Of a stretch of DNA of 64,000 bases, positions 27,041 through 34,770 are shown piece by piece. This DNA comes from Streptomyces sp. AC555_RSS877 (lineage in GTDB: Bacteria > Actinomycetota > Actinomycetes > Streptomycetales > Streptomycetaceae), in contig NZ_JAGMUK010000052.1 of the NCBI RefSeq assembly GCF_019049245.1, forward strand, positions 29,185 through 93,184. The letters are read 5' to 3'. Each line of letters begins with the position of its first letter. Position 1 is the first letter of the stretch. Made by a program: the position numbers and the translations under genes. The notes under the pieces were generated by a model, which worked only from the letters and a program-made list of their open reading frames with translations, had not been told where the DNA came from and made no database searches.

Positions 27041-29431
27041 GTGGCCGCTCAGGCTCAGCAGGAAATCGCGGTCGACTCGGTTCAGCATTCCGCGCACGAT
27101 TCCGTGCGTGACCGAGAGATCAGCGTCGAACAGGAACACCTCGACCGGGTGTACCAGCGCCTCGAGGAGAAGATCCACGAGGCCGAGTTCCTCATGAACG
27201 ACGCGGCCAAGCGTGGCCAGGTCGGAACCCCCGGCGCGCTCGCCGAGCGCGACGCCCAGGTCTTCCGGGCAGGCATCCACCTGAACCGGTTGAACAACGA
27301 GTTCGAGGACTTCCTCTTCGGCCGTATCGACCTGCTCCTCGGCAAGGACGGCAAGAAGGGGCCGGACGGCGCCTACACCGCGGTGGAACCGGCGGAGGGC
27401 GCGGTCCGGCCGGACAACACCGCCGACATCGCCGAGACCCTGCACATCGGCCGCATCGGCGTCCTCGACCAGGACTACGCCCCTCTGGTCATCGACTGGC
27501 GGGCGCCCGCCGCCGCCCCGTTCTACCGCTCCACCCCGGTCGACCCGGGGCGGGTCGTCCGTCGCCGTGTCATCCGCTCCAAGGGGCGCAAGGTGCTCGG
27601 CGTCGAGGACGACCTGATGCGCCCCGAGCTGAAGGCCCGCCTCGGCGGCCGGGACCTGGCCGTGATCGGCGACGGCGCCCTGATGGCCGCACTCGGCCAG
27701 GCCCGCACCCACACCATGCGGGACATCGTGGCGTCCATCCAGGCCGAGCAGGACCTGGTGATCCGCGCTCCCGCCGCCTCCGTGACGTACGTCGAGGGCG
27801 GCCCGGGCACGGGCAAGACGGCCGTCGCCCTGCACCGGGCGGCCTATCTGCTCTACCAGGACCGGCGGCGGTACGCGGGCGGCATCCTCATCGTCTCCCC
27901 GACCCCGCTGCTCGTGGCGTACACCGAAGGCGTCCTCCCGTCCCTCGGCGAGGAGGGCCAGGTCGCCATCCGGGCGATCGGCTCGCTCGTCGACGGGGCC
28001 GAGGCCACGCAGTACGACTCGCCGGCGGTGGCGCGGGCGAAGGGCTCGTACCGCATGCTCAAGGTCCTGCGAAAGGCGGCACGAGGCGCCCTGGAGGCCG
28101 GGCCGGGCAGCACCGCGCGCCCCGGCGGCCCCGCCGGACAGCTCGCCCTCGACGACCCCGAGCCGCAGCCGCAGGCCCCCGCAGGCCCGCCCACCCGGCT
28201 CCGCGTGGTCGCCTTCGGGCGCCGCCTGGAGCTGGAGGCCGCCGAGCTGGACCGCATCCGCAACAACGCGCTCAGCGGCACCGCCCCCGTGAACATGCTG
28301 CGCCCCCGCGCCCGCAAGCTGCTCCTGGACGCCCTGTGGTCGCGCTCCGGCGCGGCCGGCCGGCACACCGACCCGGAGCTGGCCGCCGAGCTGCGCTCCG
28401 GCTTCGACGAGGACGTCAGCTCCGAGGACAGCTTCATCGATTTCGTCGACGCCTGGTGGCCGGAGCTGACCCCCAGGGCGGTCCTCGACGCCATGGCCGA
28501 CGAGCGGCGCCTGGGCCGCTGGGCCCGGCGGATCCTCAACCCCGGTGAGGTACGCAGGGTCGCCCGCTCCCTGAGACGCGACGGCCTCTCCGTCCACGAC
28601 ATCGCGATGCTCGACGAACTCCAGTCCATCCTCGGCACCCCGGCCCGCCCCCGCCGCCGGCGCGAGGCCGACCCGCTCGACCAGCTCACCGGCCTGGAGG
28701 AGCTGATGCCGGTCCGCGAGGAGACTCAGCGCGAGCGGGCCGAGCGGCTGGCCCAGGAGCGCGTCGAGTACGCCCACGTCATCGTCGACGAGGCCCAGGA
28801 CCTCACGCCGATGCAGTGGCGCATGGTCGGCCGCCGGGGCCGGCACGCCACCTGGACGGTGGTCGGCGACCCCGCCCAGTCGTCCTGGTCCGACCCCGAC
28901 GAGGCGGCCCAGGCCCGTGACGAGGCCCTTGGCAGCCGCCCGCGCCGCCGCTTCCAGCTGACCGTGAACTACCGCAACCCGGCCGAGATCGCCGAGCTGG
29001 CCGCGAAGGTGCTGGCACTGGCGATGCCGGGCGCCGAGTCCCCGTCGGCGGTGCGCTCCACGGGCGTACAGCCGCGGTTCGGAGTCGTACGGGAATCCCT
29101 CGGCCAGGCCGTCCGGGTGGAGGCCGCCCGTCTCCTGGACCTCGTCGACGGCACCATCGGCGTCGTGGTCGCCATGAATCGCCGCGAAGAGGCCAGGCGC
29201 TGGCTCGCCGGGCTCGGCGACCGGGTCGTGGCGCTGGGCAGCCTGGAGGCGAAGGGCCTGGAGTACGACGCCACGGTCGTCGTCTCCCCGGCGGAGATCG
29301 CGGACGAGTCACCGGCCGGGCTGCGGGTGCTGTACGTGGCGCTGACCCGTGCGACGCAGCAGCTCACGGTGGTGTCGGCGGAGCGGGACGCGCCGGACGC
29401 CGACGGGGTGCCGGACCTGCTCAGAGATTGA
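27041..29431 (+). CDS. HelD-like superfamily 1 helicase
   Basis: The 796-residue protein has an N-terminal coiled-coil segment (about 20-100), Walker A EGGPGTGKT, Walker B VIVDEAQDL and a C-terminal motif LYVALTRATQQL. This is the architecture of HelD/HelR, which push into the RNA polymerase channels and release stalled enzyme; some actinobacterial members give rifamycin tolerance. The sequence cannot show whether this one does. GTG start with AAGGGGG upstream. A structured RNA locus lies directly downstream. Confidence 0.87.
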   Translation: MAAQAQQEIAVDSVQHSAHDSVRDREISVEQEHLDRVYQRLEEKIHEAEFLMNDAAKRGQVGTPGALAERDAQVFRAGIHLNRLNNEFEDFLFGRIDLLLGKDGKKGPDGAYTAVEPAEGAVRPDNTADIAETLHIGRIGVLDQDYAPLVIDWRAPAAAPFYRSTPVDPGRVVRRRVIRSKGRKVLGVEDDLMRPELKARLGGRDLAVIGDGALMAALGQARTHTMRDIVASIQAEQDLVIRAPAASVTYVEGGPGTGKTAVALHRAAYLLYQDRRRYAGGILIVSPTPLLVAYTEGVLPSLGEEGQVAIRAIGSLVDGAEATQYDSPAVARAKGSYRMLKVLRKAARGALEAGPGSTARPGGPAGQLALDDPEPQPQAPAGPPTRLRVVAFGRRLELEAAELDRIRNNALSGTAPVNMLRPRARKLLLDALWSRSGAAGRHTDPELAAELRSGFDEDVSSEDSFIDFVDAWWPELTPRAVLDAMADERRLGRWARRILNPGEVRRVARSLRRDGLSVHDIAMLDELQSILGTPARPRRRREADPLDQLTGLEELMPVREETQRERAERLAQERVEYAHVIVDEAQDLTPMQWRMVGRRGRHATWTVVGDPAQSSWSDPDEAAQARDEALGSRPRRRFQLTVNYRNPAEIAELAAKVLALAMPGAESPSAVRSTGVQPRFGVVRESLGQAVRVEAARLLDLVDGTIGVVVAMNRREEARRWLAGLGDRVVALGSLEAKGLEYDATVVVSPAEIADESPAGLRVLYVALTRATQQLTVVSAERDAPDADGVPDLLRD

Positions 29432-29487
29432 TCCGAGGAAGTCCCGGTACGGGAATGGCCTTACGGGATCCGTTTGTTAGCCTGGGT

Positions 29488-29622
29488 GTGGCACCGGCCC
29501 GATCCAAGCCCCCGGGCCCAACCTTCGTCGCTACGAGCGACCACTTGCCGCGAGGCGAGCATGGCGGGTCGGTGCCACTGAATGTCGAAGAGGCCCACGT
29601 CGATCGTGACGTGGGCCTCTTT
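29488..29622 (+). ncRNA. Candidate structured small RNA
   Basis: No protein frame is convincing here, but the sequence folds strongly. A 14-bp closing stem (29488-29501 with 29565-29578, one G-U) encloses internal hairpins, including GTCGCT-ACG-AGCGAC (29527-29541). It is followed by an intrinsic terminator (29588-29621). TAGCCT at 29478-29483 would place the start point at about 29489. I recall a small RNA reported at the equivalent S. coelicolor position (scr2952). Whether it is independent of the helicase mRNA is not shown by sequence. Confidence 0.55.
29588..29621 (+). terminator. Intrinsic terminator
   Basis: A 14-bp perfect stem (29588-29601 with 29608-29621), 6-nt loop and short T run end the candidate small RNA and/or the helicase transcript. 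Confidence 0.88.
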
Positions 29623-29636
29623 CGCTGCCCTTCCGC

Positions 29637-29687
29637 TGCGAACACAACGTTCGCAATCCCACCCGGCTACCGCCTACTCGGCGGTAG
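29637..29687 (+). promoter_or_regulatory. Two inverted repeats upstream of malic enzyme
   Basis: TGCGAAC-N5-GTTCGCA (29637-29655) and CTACCGCC-N5-GGCGGTAG (29667-29687) lie 50-100 bp before the start codon. The first looks like a dimer operator. The second could be an operator or an mRNA leader hairpin. Confidence 0.5.
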
Positions 29688-29740
29688 GTGCGACGATCGG
29701 ACGGCATCCAGCGCACAGGTGAAAGCAGAGGAAGTCGGCC

Positions 29741-31168
29741 ATGGCAACGGCGCCCAGCGTCTCCTACTCGATGACGGTCCGGCTGGAGGTGCCCGCGAGC
29801 GGAACCGCGGTCTCCCTGCTCACCGGAGCCGTCGAGTCCCACGGAGGCTCGGTCACCGGCCTCGACGTCACTGCTTCCGGGCACGAGAAGCTCCGGATCG
29901 ACGTCACCATCGCGGCCACCTCCACCGCGCACGCCGAGGAGATCGTCGAGCAGCTGCGCGGCATCGAGGGCGTCACGCTCGGCAAGGTCTCGGACCGTAC
30001 GTTCCTCATGCACCTCGGTGGCAAGATCGAGATGCAGTCCAAGCATCCGATCCGCAACCGTGACGACCTCTCGATGATCTACACGCCGGGTGTCGCCCGC
30101 GTCTGCATGGCCATCGCCGAGAACCCCGAGGACGCCCGCCGCCTCACCATCAAGCGCAACACCGTTGCGGTCGTGACGGACGGCTCGGCGGTCCTGGGCC
30201 TCGGCAACATCGGCCCGATGGCCGCCATGCCGGTCATGGAGGGCAAGGCGGCCCTCTTCAAGCGCTTCGCCGACATCGACGCCTGGCCGCTGTGCCTGGA
30301 CACCCAGGACACCGACGAGATCGTCGCGATCGTCAAGGCGATCGCCCCGGGCTTCGCCGGCATCAACCTCGAGGACATCTCCGCGCCGCGCTGCTTCGAG
30401 ATCGAGGCCCGCCTGCGTGAGGCCCTCGACATCCCCGTCTTCCACGACGACCAGCACGGCACGGCGATCGTGGTGCTGGCGGCGCTGACGAACGCACTGC
30501 GCGTGACCAGCAAGGCCATCGAGAACATCCGGGTCGTGATGTCCGGTGCCGGCGCGGCCGGTACGGCCATCCTCAAGCTGCTGATCGCCGCCGGCCTCAA
30601 GAACGCCGTCGTCGCCGACATCCACGGCGTCGTGCACGCGGGCCGTGAGGACCTTGTCGACGCCGCCCCGGGCTCGGCGCTGCGCTGGATCGCCGACAAC
30701 ACCAACCCCGAGGGCCTGACGGGCACGCTGAAGGAAGCCGTGCGCGGCGCGGACGTCTTCATCGGCGTGTCGGCGCCCAACGTGATCAACGGCGACGACG
30801 TGGCCGGCATGGCCGAGGGTGCGATCGTGTTCGCGCTGGCGAACCCCGACCCCGAGGTCGACCCGGCGGTCGCCCGCCAGACGGCCGCCGTCGTCGCCAC
30901 CGGCCGCTCCGACTTCCCGAACCAGATCAACAACGTGCTGGTCTTCCCGGGTGTCTTCCGCGGTCTGCTCGACGCGCAGTCCCGCACGGTGAACACCGAC
31001 ATGATGATCGCGGCGGCGAAGGCCCTCGCGGACGTGGTGACCGAGGACGAGCTGAACCCGAACTACATCGTCCCGAGCGTCTTCAACGACAAGGTCGCGG
31101 GCGCGGTCGCCGGGGCGGTGCGAGAGGCCGCGAAGGCGGCGGGCGCGGCGGCGGGCCCGGCCTCCTAG
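29741..31168 (+). CDS. NAD(P)-dependent malic enzyme with N-terminal ACT domain
   Basis: It catalyses oxidative decarboxylation of malate to pyruvate. The 475-residue protein has an ACT-like regulatory domain (about 8-85), then the compact bacterial malic enzyme core with IYTPGVARVC, the catalytic Lys region (EGKAALFKRF), metal-site NLEDI and HDDQHGTA, and a dinucleotide fold GAGAAGTA. The S. coelicolor protein at this position is, as I recall, the NAD-linked isoform. The ACT domain suggests allosteric control. Ribosome binding site GAGGAAG. Confidence 0.93.
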   Translation: MATAPSVSYSMTVRLEVPASGTAVSLLTGAVESHGGSVTGLDVTASGHEKLRIDVTIAATSTAHAEEIVEQLRGIEGVTLGKVSDRTFLMHLGGKIEMQSKHPIRNRDDLSMIYTPGVARVCMAIAENPEDARRLTIKRNTVAVVTDGSAVLGLGNIGPMAAMPVMEGKAALFKRFADIDAWPLCLDTQDTDEIVAIVKAIAPGFAGINLEDISAPRCFEIEARLREALDIPVFHDDQHGTAIVVLAALTNALRVTSKAIENIRVVMSGAGAAGTAILKLLIAAGLKNAVVADIHGVVHAGREDLVDAAPGSALRWIADNTNPEGLTGTLKEAVRGADVFIGVSAPNVINGDDVAGMAEGAIVFALANPDPEVDPAVARQTAAVVATGRSDFPNQINNVLVFPGVFRGLLDAQSRTVNTDMMIAAAKALADVVTEDELNPNYIVPSVFNDKVAGAVAGAVREAAKAAGAAAGPAS

Positions 31169-31513
31169 CCGCCCGGGCCCGCGAGGGCGGGGGCCGACTG
31201 TGAGGATTGCCACGGCAGGCCTGACACCGGCGCGTCGTGGAACCCGGCCCTCCTGGCCGACGTTTATCGTGTCGGCCAGGCTCAACCCTCTTTTCGTGTG
31301 ACTCCCAAGGGTGTTCTCACGACTCCTAGGGGTGCCGGATTGGCTTTCCCGCCGCAGGTAGGGGCAGGATGCGTCTCTGGGCGCGAGGGTCCGGCGACGG
31401 ACCCGGGTCCTGGGACTGTCCGAGGGCCCTGGCAGCATCGACTTCGCTGTGCCCAATATGCGGCTCCGCCGCGTGGCACGCCTCAACAGCAAGAAGAACA
31501 CGGGAGTAACAAC
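31169..31513 (+). promoter_or_regulatory. hupA upstream region: hairpin and phased direct repeats
   Basis: This 345-bp gap has no gene. A hairpin CCTGGCCGAC-N9-GTCGGCCAGG (31252-31280) follows the malic enzyme gene, without a T run. Two 14-bp direct repeats, GACTCCCAAGGGTG-like (31300-31313 and 31321-31334, two mismatches), are spaced 21 bp apart, two helical turns, and may bind a regulator of hupA. No promoter hexamers are certain. Confidence 0.45.
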
Positions 31514-31795
31514 ATGAACCGCAGTGAGCTGGTGGCCGCGCTGGCCGACCGCGCCGAGGTCACCCGCAAGGACGCGGACGCCGTTCTGGCCGCGTTCGCC
31601 GAGACCGTCGGCGAGATCGTCGCCAAGGGCGACGAGAAGGTCACCATCCCCGGCTTCCTGACCTTCGAGCGCACCCACCGTGCCGCTCGCACCGCGCGCA
31701 ACCCGCAGACCGGCGACCCGATCCAGATCCCGGCCGGCTACAGCGTGAAGGTCTCCGCTGGCAGCAAGCTCAAGGAAGCCGCCAAGGGCAAGTAA
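31514..31795 (+). CDS. hupA: DNA-binding protein HU
   Basis: This 93-residue histone-like HU protein binds and bends chromosomal DNA as a dimer. It starts MNRSELVAALADRAEVTRKDAD and has the beta-arm region with KVTIPGFLTFERTHRAARTARNPQTG. It lacks the Lys/Ala-rich C-terminal tail of the larger Streptomyces paralogue HupS. GGGAG lies 7 nt before the ATG. Order malic enzyme-hupA-murA is as in S. coelicolor. Confidence 0.96.
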   Translation: MNRSELVAALADRAEVTRKDADAVLAAFAETVGEIVAKGDEKVTIPGFLTFERTHRAARTARNPQTGDPIQIPAGYSVKVSAGSKLKEAAKGK

Positions 31796-31842
31796 GCCTT
31801 CGCGTACGCGACGGAACCTGCGTACGAGGCTCAGTAACGCGA

Positions 31843-31877
31843 ATGGGGCGGCCACCCGGTGAGGGTGGCCGCCCCAT
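31843..31877. terminator. Bidirectional terminator between hupA and murA
   Basis: A 15-bp perfect stem (31843-31857 with 31863-31877) with loop GGTGA lies between the convergent hupA and murA genes. Confidence 0.9.
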
Positions 31878-31994
31878 CGTCGTACAAACGCGTGTACGGG
31901 CGGTATGAGCGATGCTGTGTCTGCCCGGGGGCAACCCCCGGACCCCCGGCCGGGGCGGCGGTTGCCCCGGGCCGGAGTGGCGGATGAGCGACGG

Positions 31995-33341
31995 TCAGCC
32001 GAGTGCCTTGCCCGGCAGTTCGACCTTGGCGCCCAGCGCCACCAGCTTCTCCATGAAGTTCTCGTAGCCGCGGTTGATGAGGTCGATGCCGTGGACGCGG
32101 GAGGTTCCCTGGGCGGCCAGGGCGGCGATGAGGTAGGAGAAGCCGCCGCGGAGGTCGGGGATGACCAGGTCGGCGCCCTGGAGCCGGGTGGGGCCGGAGA
32201 CGACCGCCGAGTGCAGGAAGTTGCGCTGGCCGAAGCGGCAGTTGGAGCCGCCCAGGCACTCGCGGTACAGCTGGATGTGGGCACCCATCTGGTTCAGCGC
32301 GGAGGTGAAGCCGAGGCGGGACTCGTAGACCGTCTCGTGGATGATGGACAGGCCCGTGGCCTGCGTCAGGGCCACCACCAGCGGCTGCTGCCAGTCCGTC
32401 TGGAAGCCGGGGTGCACGTCCGTTTCGAGGGCGATGGACTTCAACTGGCCGCCCGGGTGCCAGAAGCGGATGCCCTCGTCGTCGATCTGGAAGGCGCCGC
32501 CCACCTTCCGGTAGGTGTTCAGGAACGTCATCATCGAGCGCTGCTGGGCGCCGTGGACGTAGATGTTGCCCTCGGTCGCGAGCGCCGCGGACGCCCAGGA
32601 GGCGGCCTCCAGGCGGTCCGGGAGGGCGCGGTGGTTGTAGCCGCCGAGCTGGTCCACACCGGTGACGCGGATGGTGCGGTCGGTGTCCATCGCGATGATG
32701 GCGCCCATTTTCTGCAGGACGCAGATGAGGTCCTCTATCTCCGGCTCCACGGCCGCGTTCGAGAGCTCGGTGACGCCCTCGGCGAGGACCGCGGTGAGCA
32801 GCACCTGCTCGGTCGCGCCGACGGACGGGTACGGCAGTGTGATCTTCGTGCCCCGAAGCCGCCGCGGCGCCTCCAGGAACTGCCCGTCCGCCCGCTTCTC
32901 GATCGTCGCCCCGAACTGCCGCAGCACCTCGAAGTGGAAGTCGATGGGCCGGCCGCCGATGTCGCAGCCGCCGAGGCCGGGGATGAAGGCGTGGCCCAGG
33001 CGGTGCAGCAGGGGACCGCACAGGAGGATCGGGATACGGCTCGAACCCGCGTGGGCGTCGATGTCGGCGACGTTCGCGCTCTCCACGTGGGTCGGGTCCA
33101 TCACCAGCTCGCCCGGTTCCTCACCCGGACGGACCGTCACGCCGTGCAGTTGCAGCAGACCGCGTACGACGCGCACGTCACGGATGTCCGGAACATTGCG
33201 CAGTCGACTCGGCTCACTGCCCAGCAGGGCGGCGACCATGGCCTTCGGTACGAGGTTCTTCGCACCACGGACACGGATCTCGCCCTCCAGCGGGGTTCCG
33301 CCGTGGACAAGCAGTACGTCGTCATTGCCGTTGACGGTCAT
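31995..33341 (-). CDS. murA: UDP-N-acetylglucosamine 1-carboxyvinyltransferase MurA
   Basis: MurA transfers enolpyruvate from PEP to UDP-GlcNAc, the first committed step of peptidoglycan synthesis, in the cytoplasm. The 448-residue protein begins after MTVNGNDDVLL with the substrate motif RGAKNLVPKAM. The catalytic loop contains Cys126 in GLGGCDIGGRP. Retention of this Cys implies the fosfomycin-sensitive type, unlike the mycobacterial Asp variant (family knowledge). The ATG at 33341 is chosen; the frame is open upstream but with no comparable homology. Confidence 0.97.
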   Translation of the reverse strand: MTVNGNDDVLLVHGGTPLEGEIRVRGAKNLVPKAMVAALLGSEPSRLRNVPDIRDVRVVRGLLQLHGVTVRPGEEPGELVMDPTHVESANVADIDAHAGSSRIPILLCGPLLHRLGHAFIPGLGGCDIGGRPIDFHFEVLRQFGATIEKRADGQFLEAPRRLRGTKITLPYPSVGATEQVLLTAVLAEGVTELSNAAVEPEIEDLICVLQKMGAIIAMDTDRTIRVTGVDQLGGYNHRALPDRLEAASWASAALATEGNIYVHGAQQRSMMTFLNTYRKVGGAFQIDDEGIRFWHPGGQLKSIALETDVHPGFQTDWQQPLVVALTQATGLSIIHETVYESRLGFTSALNQMGAHIQLYRECLGGSNCRFGQRNFLHSAVVSGPTRLQGADLVIPDLRGGFSYLIAALAAQGTSRVHGIDLINRGYENFMEKLVALGAKVELPGKALG

Positions 33342-33584
33342 GTATCTCGCGTTCCGATGAGTGGGGCAGGGACCAGAAGGGAAAGGGTAATCGCCGCCTA
33401 CCCCCCTTCTGTAAGCCCAAGGACCGCCCAGGTCCGTCATAGCTGTGTCACAACACGAACCGTTCCGCATCGGCCACATGGGGTCACCGGCGCGGGCGTG
33501 CGCTCGGGGCGCACCGTTGCGCCCTGAGCTGCATTCACTGCCGTAGGCGCATTGGCTCCCCGCTCAAGGGGAAGATGCGGGATC

Positions 33585-34166
33585 ATGTCTGGCATGACCG
33601 AGGTGTCCTCGCTCACAGGGCGGTTGCTCGTGGCAACGCCCGCCCTGGCGGACCCGAACTTCGACCGTGCGGTGGTGCTTCTCCTCGACCACGACGAGGA
33701 GGGCTCCCTCGGTGTCGTCCTCAACCGTCCCACCCCGGTGGACGTGGGCGACATCCTGGAGGGCTGGGCGGACCTCGCCGGGGAACCCGGTGTCGTCTTC
33801 CAGGGCGGCCCGGTCTCCCTGGACTCGGCCCTCGGGGTCGCCGTCATCCCGGGCGGCGCGTCCGTGAACGGAGCCCCGCTGGGCTGGCGCCGGGTGCACG
33901 GCGCGATCGGCCTGGTCGACCTGGAGGCCCCGCCGGAACTGCTCGCCTCGGCCCTGGGCAGCCTGCGGATCTTCGCCGGTTACGCCGGCTGGGGCCCCGG
34001 CCAGCTGGAGGACGAGCTGGGGGAGGGCGCCTGGTACGTCGTCGAGTCGGAACCGGGTGACGTGTCCTCGCCATGCCCGGAAAGGCTCTGGCGCGAGGTC
34101 CTGCGCCGTCAGCGCAACGAGCTGGCGATGGTGGCCACCTATCCGGACGACCCTTCGCTCAACTGA
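33585..34166 (+). CDS. YqgE/AlgH (UPF0301) family protein
   Basis: This protein of about 193 residues matches YqgE/AlgH: LTGRLLVATPALADPNFDR at the start, LLLDHDEEGSLGVVLNRP, VFQGGPV and FAGYAGWGPGQLEDEL. The biochemical role of the family is unresolved, with old links to alginate regulation. ATGs at 33585 and 33594 both fit; AAGGGGAAG lies about 10 nt before the first. It lies divergent from murA, with a 243-bp gap that shows nothing distinctive. Confidence 0.9.
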   Translation: MSGMTEVSSLTGRLLVATPALADPNFDRAVVLLLDHDEEGSLGVVLNRPTPVDVGDILEGWADLAGEPGVVFQGGPVSLDSALGVAVIPGGASVNGAPLGWRRVHGAIGLVDLEAPPELLASALGSLRIFAGYAGWGPGQLEDELGEGAWYVVESEPGDVSSPCPERLWREVLRRQRNELAMVATYPDDPSLN

Positions 34167-34196
34167 TGGGTGTGAGCTTCAGTACCCTTGGCTGTT

Positions 34197-34496
34197 ATGA
34201 GCACTCTTGAGCCTGAGACCCAGCCGCAGCGCGGGACTGGTACGGGGACCCTCGTAGAGCCGACGCCGCAGGTGTCCCGCGGCGACGGAGACCACGAGCG
34301 CTTCGCCCACTATGTCCAGAAGGACAAGATCATGGCGAGCGCCCTCGACGGCACTCCCGTCGTGGCGCTGTGCGGCAAGGTCTGGGTGCCGGGCCGCGAC
34401 CCGAAGAAGTACCCGGTGTGTCCCATGTGCAAGGAGATCTACGAGTCCATGGGCGCCGGTGGCGACGACAAGGGCAAGGGCGGCGGCGACAAGTAG
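34197..34496 (+). CDS. DUF3039 zinc-binding protein
   Basis: This 99-residue protein belongs to the actinobacterial DUF3039 family. The conserved core is HERFAHYVQKDKIMASALDG, then VVALCGKVWVP and YPVCPMCKEIYE, so a Cys cluster (ALCGK, CPMC) probably binds zinc. Function unknown. TACCCT at 34183-34188 lies 8 nt before the ATG, so the transcript may be leaderless. The gene follows yqgE by 30 bp and ends before a repeat and terminator. Confidence 0.88.
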   Translation: MSTLEPETQPQRGTGTGTLVEPTPQVSRGDGDHERFAHYVQKDKIMASALDGTPVVALCGKVWVPGRDPKKYPVCPMCKEIYESMGAGGDDKGKGGGDK

Positions 34497-34528
34497 TCCT
34501 TCCCGGCTGAGGAGGCCGGCTGAGGTCA

Positions 34529-34578
34529 GTCCGAGTCCGTCCGAGTCCGCCTGAGCCCGTCTGAGTCCGTCTGAGGTT
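34529..34578 (+). repeat. Degenerate 10-bp tandem repeat, five units
   Basis: Five successive 10-mers (GTCCGAGTCC twice, then GCCTGAGCCC, GTCTGAGTCC, GTCTGAGGTT) lie between the DUF3039 stop and its terminator. Confidence 0.75.
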
Positions 34579-34582
34579 CACG

Positions 34583-34619
34583 AGGCCCTCGGGGCGCGTT
34601 TTGCGCGCCCCGAGGGCCT
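34583..34619 (+). terminator. Terminator after DUF3039 gene
   Basis: A 16-bp stem (34583-34598 with 34604-34619), TTTTG loop and trailing TT. Confidence 0.9.
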
Positions 34620-34663
34620 TTGTCGTCCTTTGTCGTTGCAAGGGGTGCGTCGGCTGGTCACAG

Positions 34664-34708
34664 AGTGGTTGAGACCTCTTGTCGGCGCGTTCATGTAGTA
34701 CTTAGCCT
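34664..34708 (+). promoter_or_regulatory. DasR-like site and promoter of the hexosaminidase operon
   Basis: AGTGGTTGAGACCTCT (34664-34679) matches 13 of 16 positions of the DasR responsive element AGTGGTCTAGACCACT. It abuts a promoter TTGTCG (34679-34684), 18-bp spacer, TAGCCT (34703-34708). DasR is the GlcNAc-responsive GntR repressor of Streptomyces, and the operon content fits that regulon. A TTGCA-TATGC-TGCAA repeat (34738-34752) lies just before the ribosome binding site. Confidence 0.7.
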
Positions 34709-34770
34709 CCGTGGTGTTGTGCAGAGCGAAACCGTCATTGCATATGCTGCAACGCTCGGAGGAGTACTCC

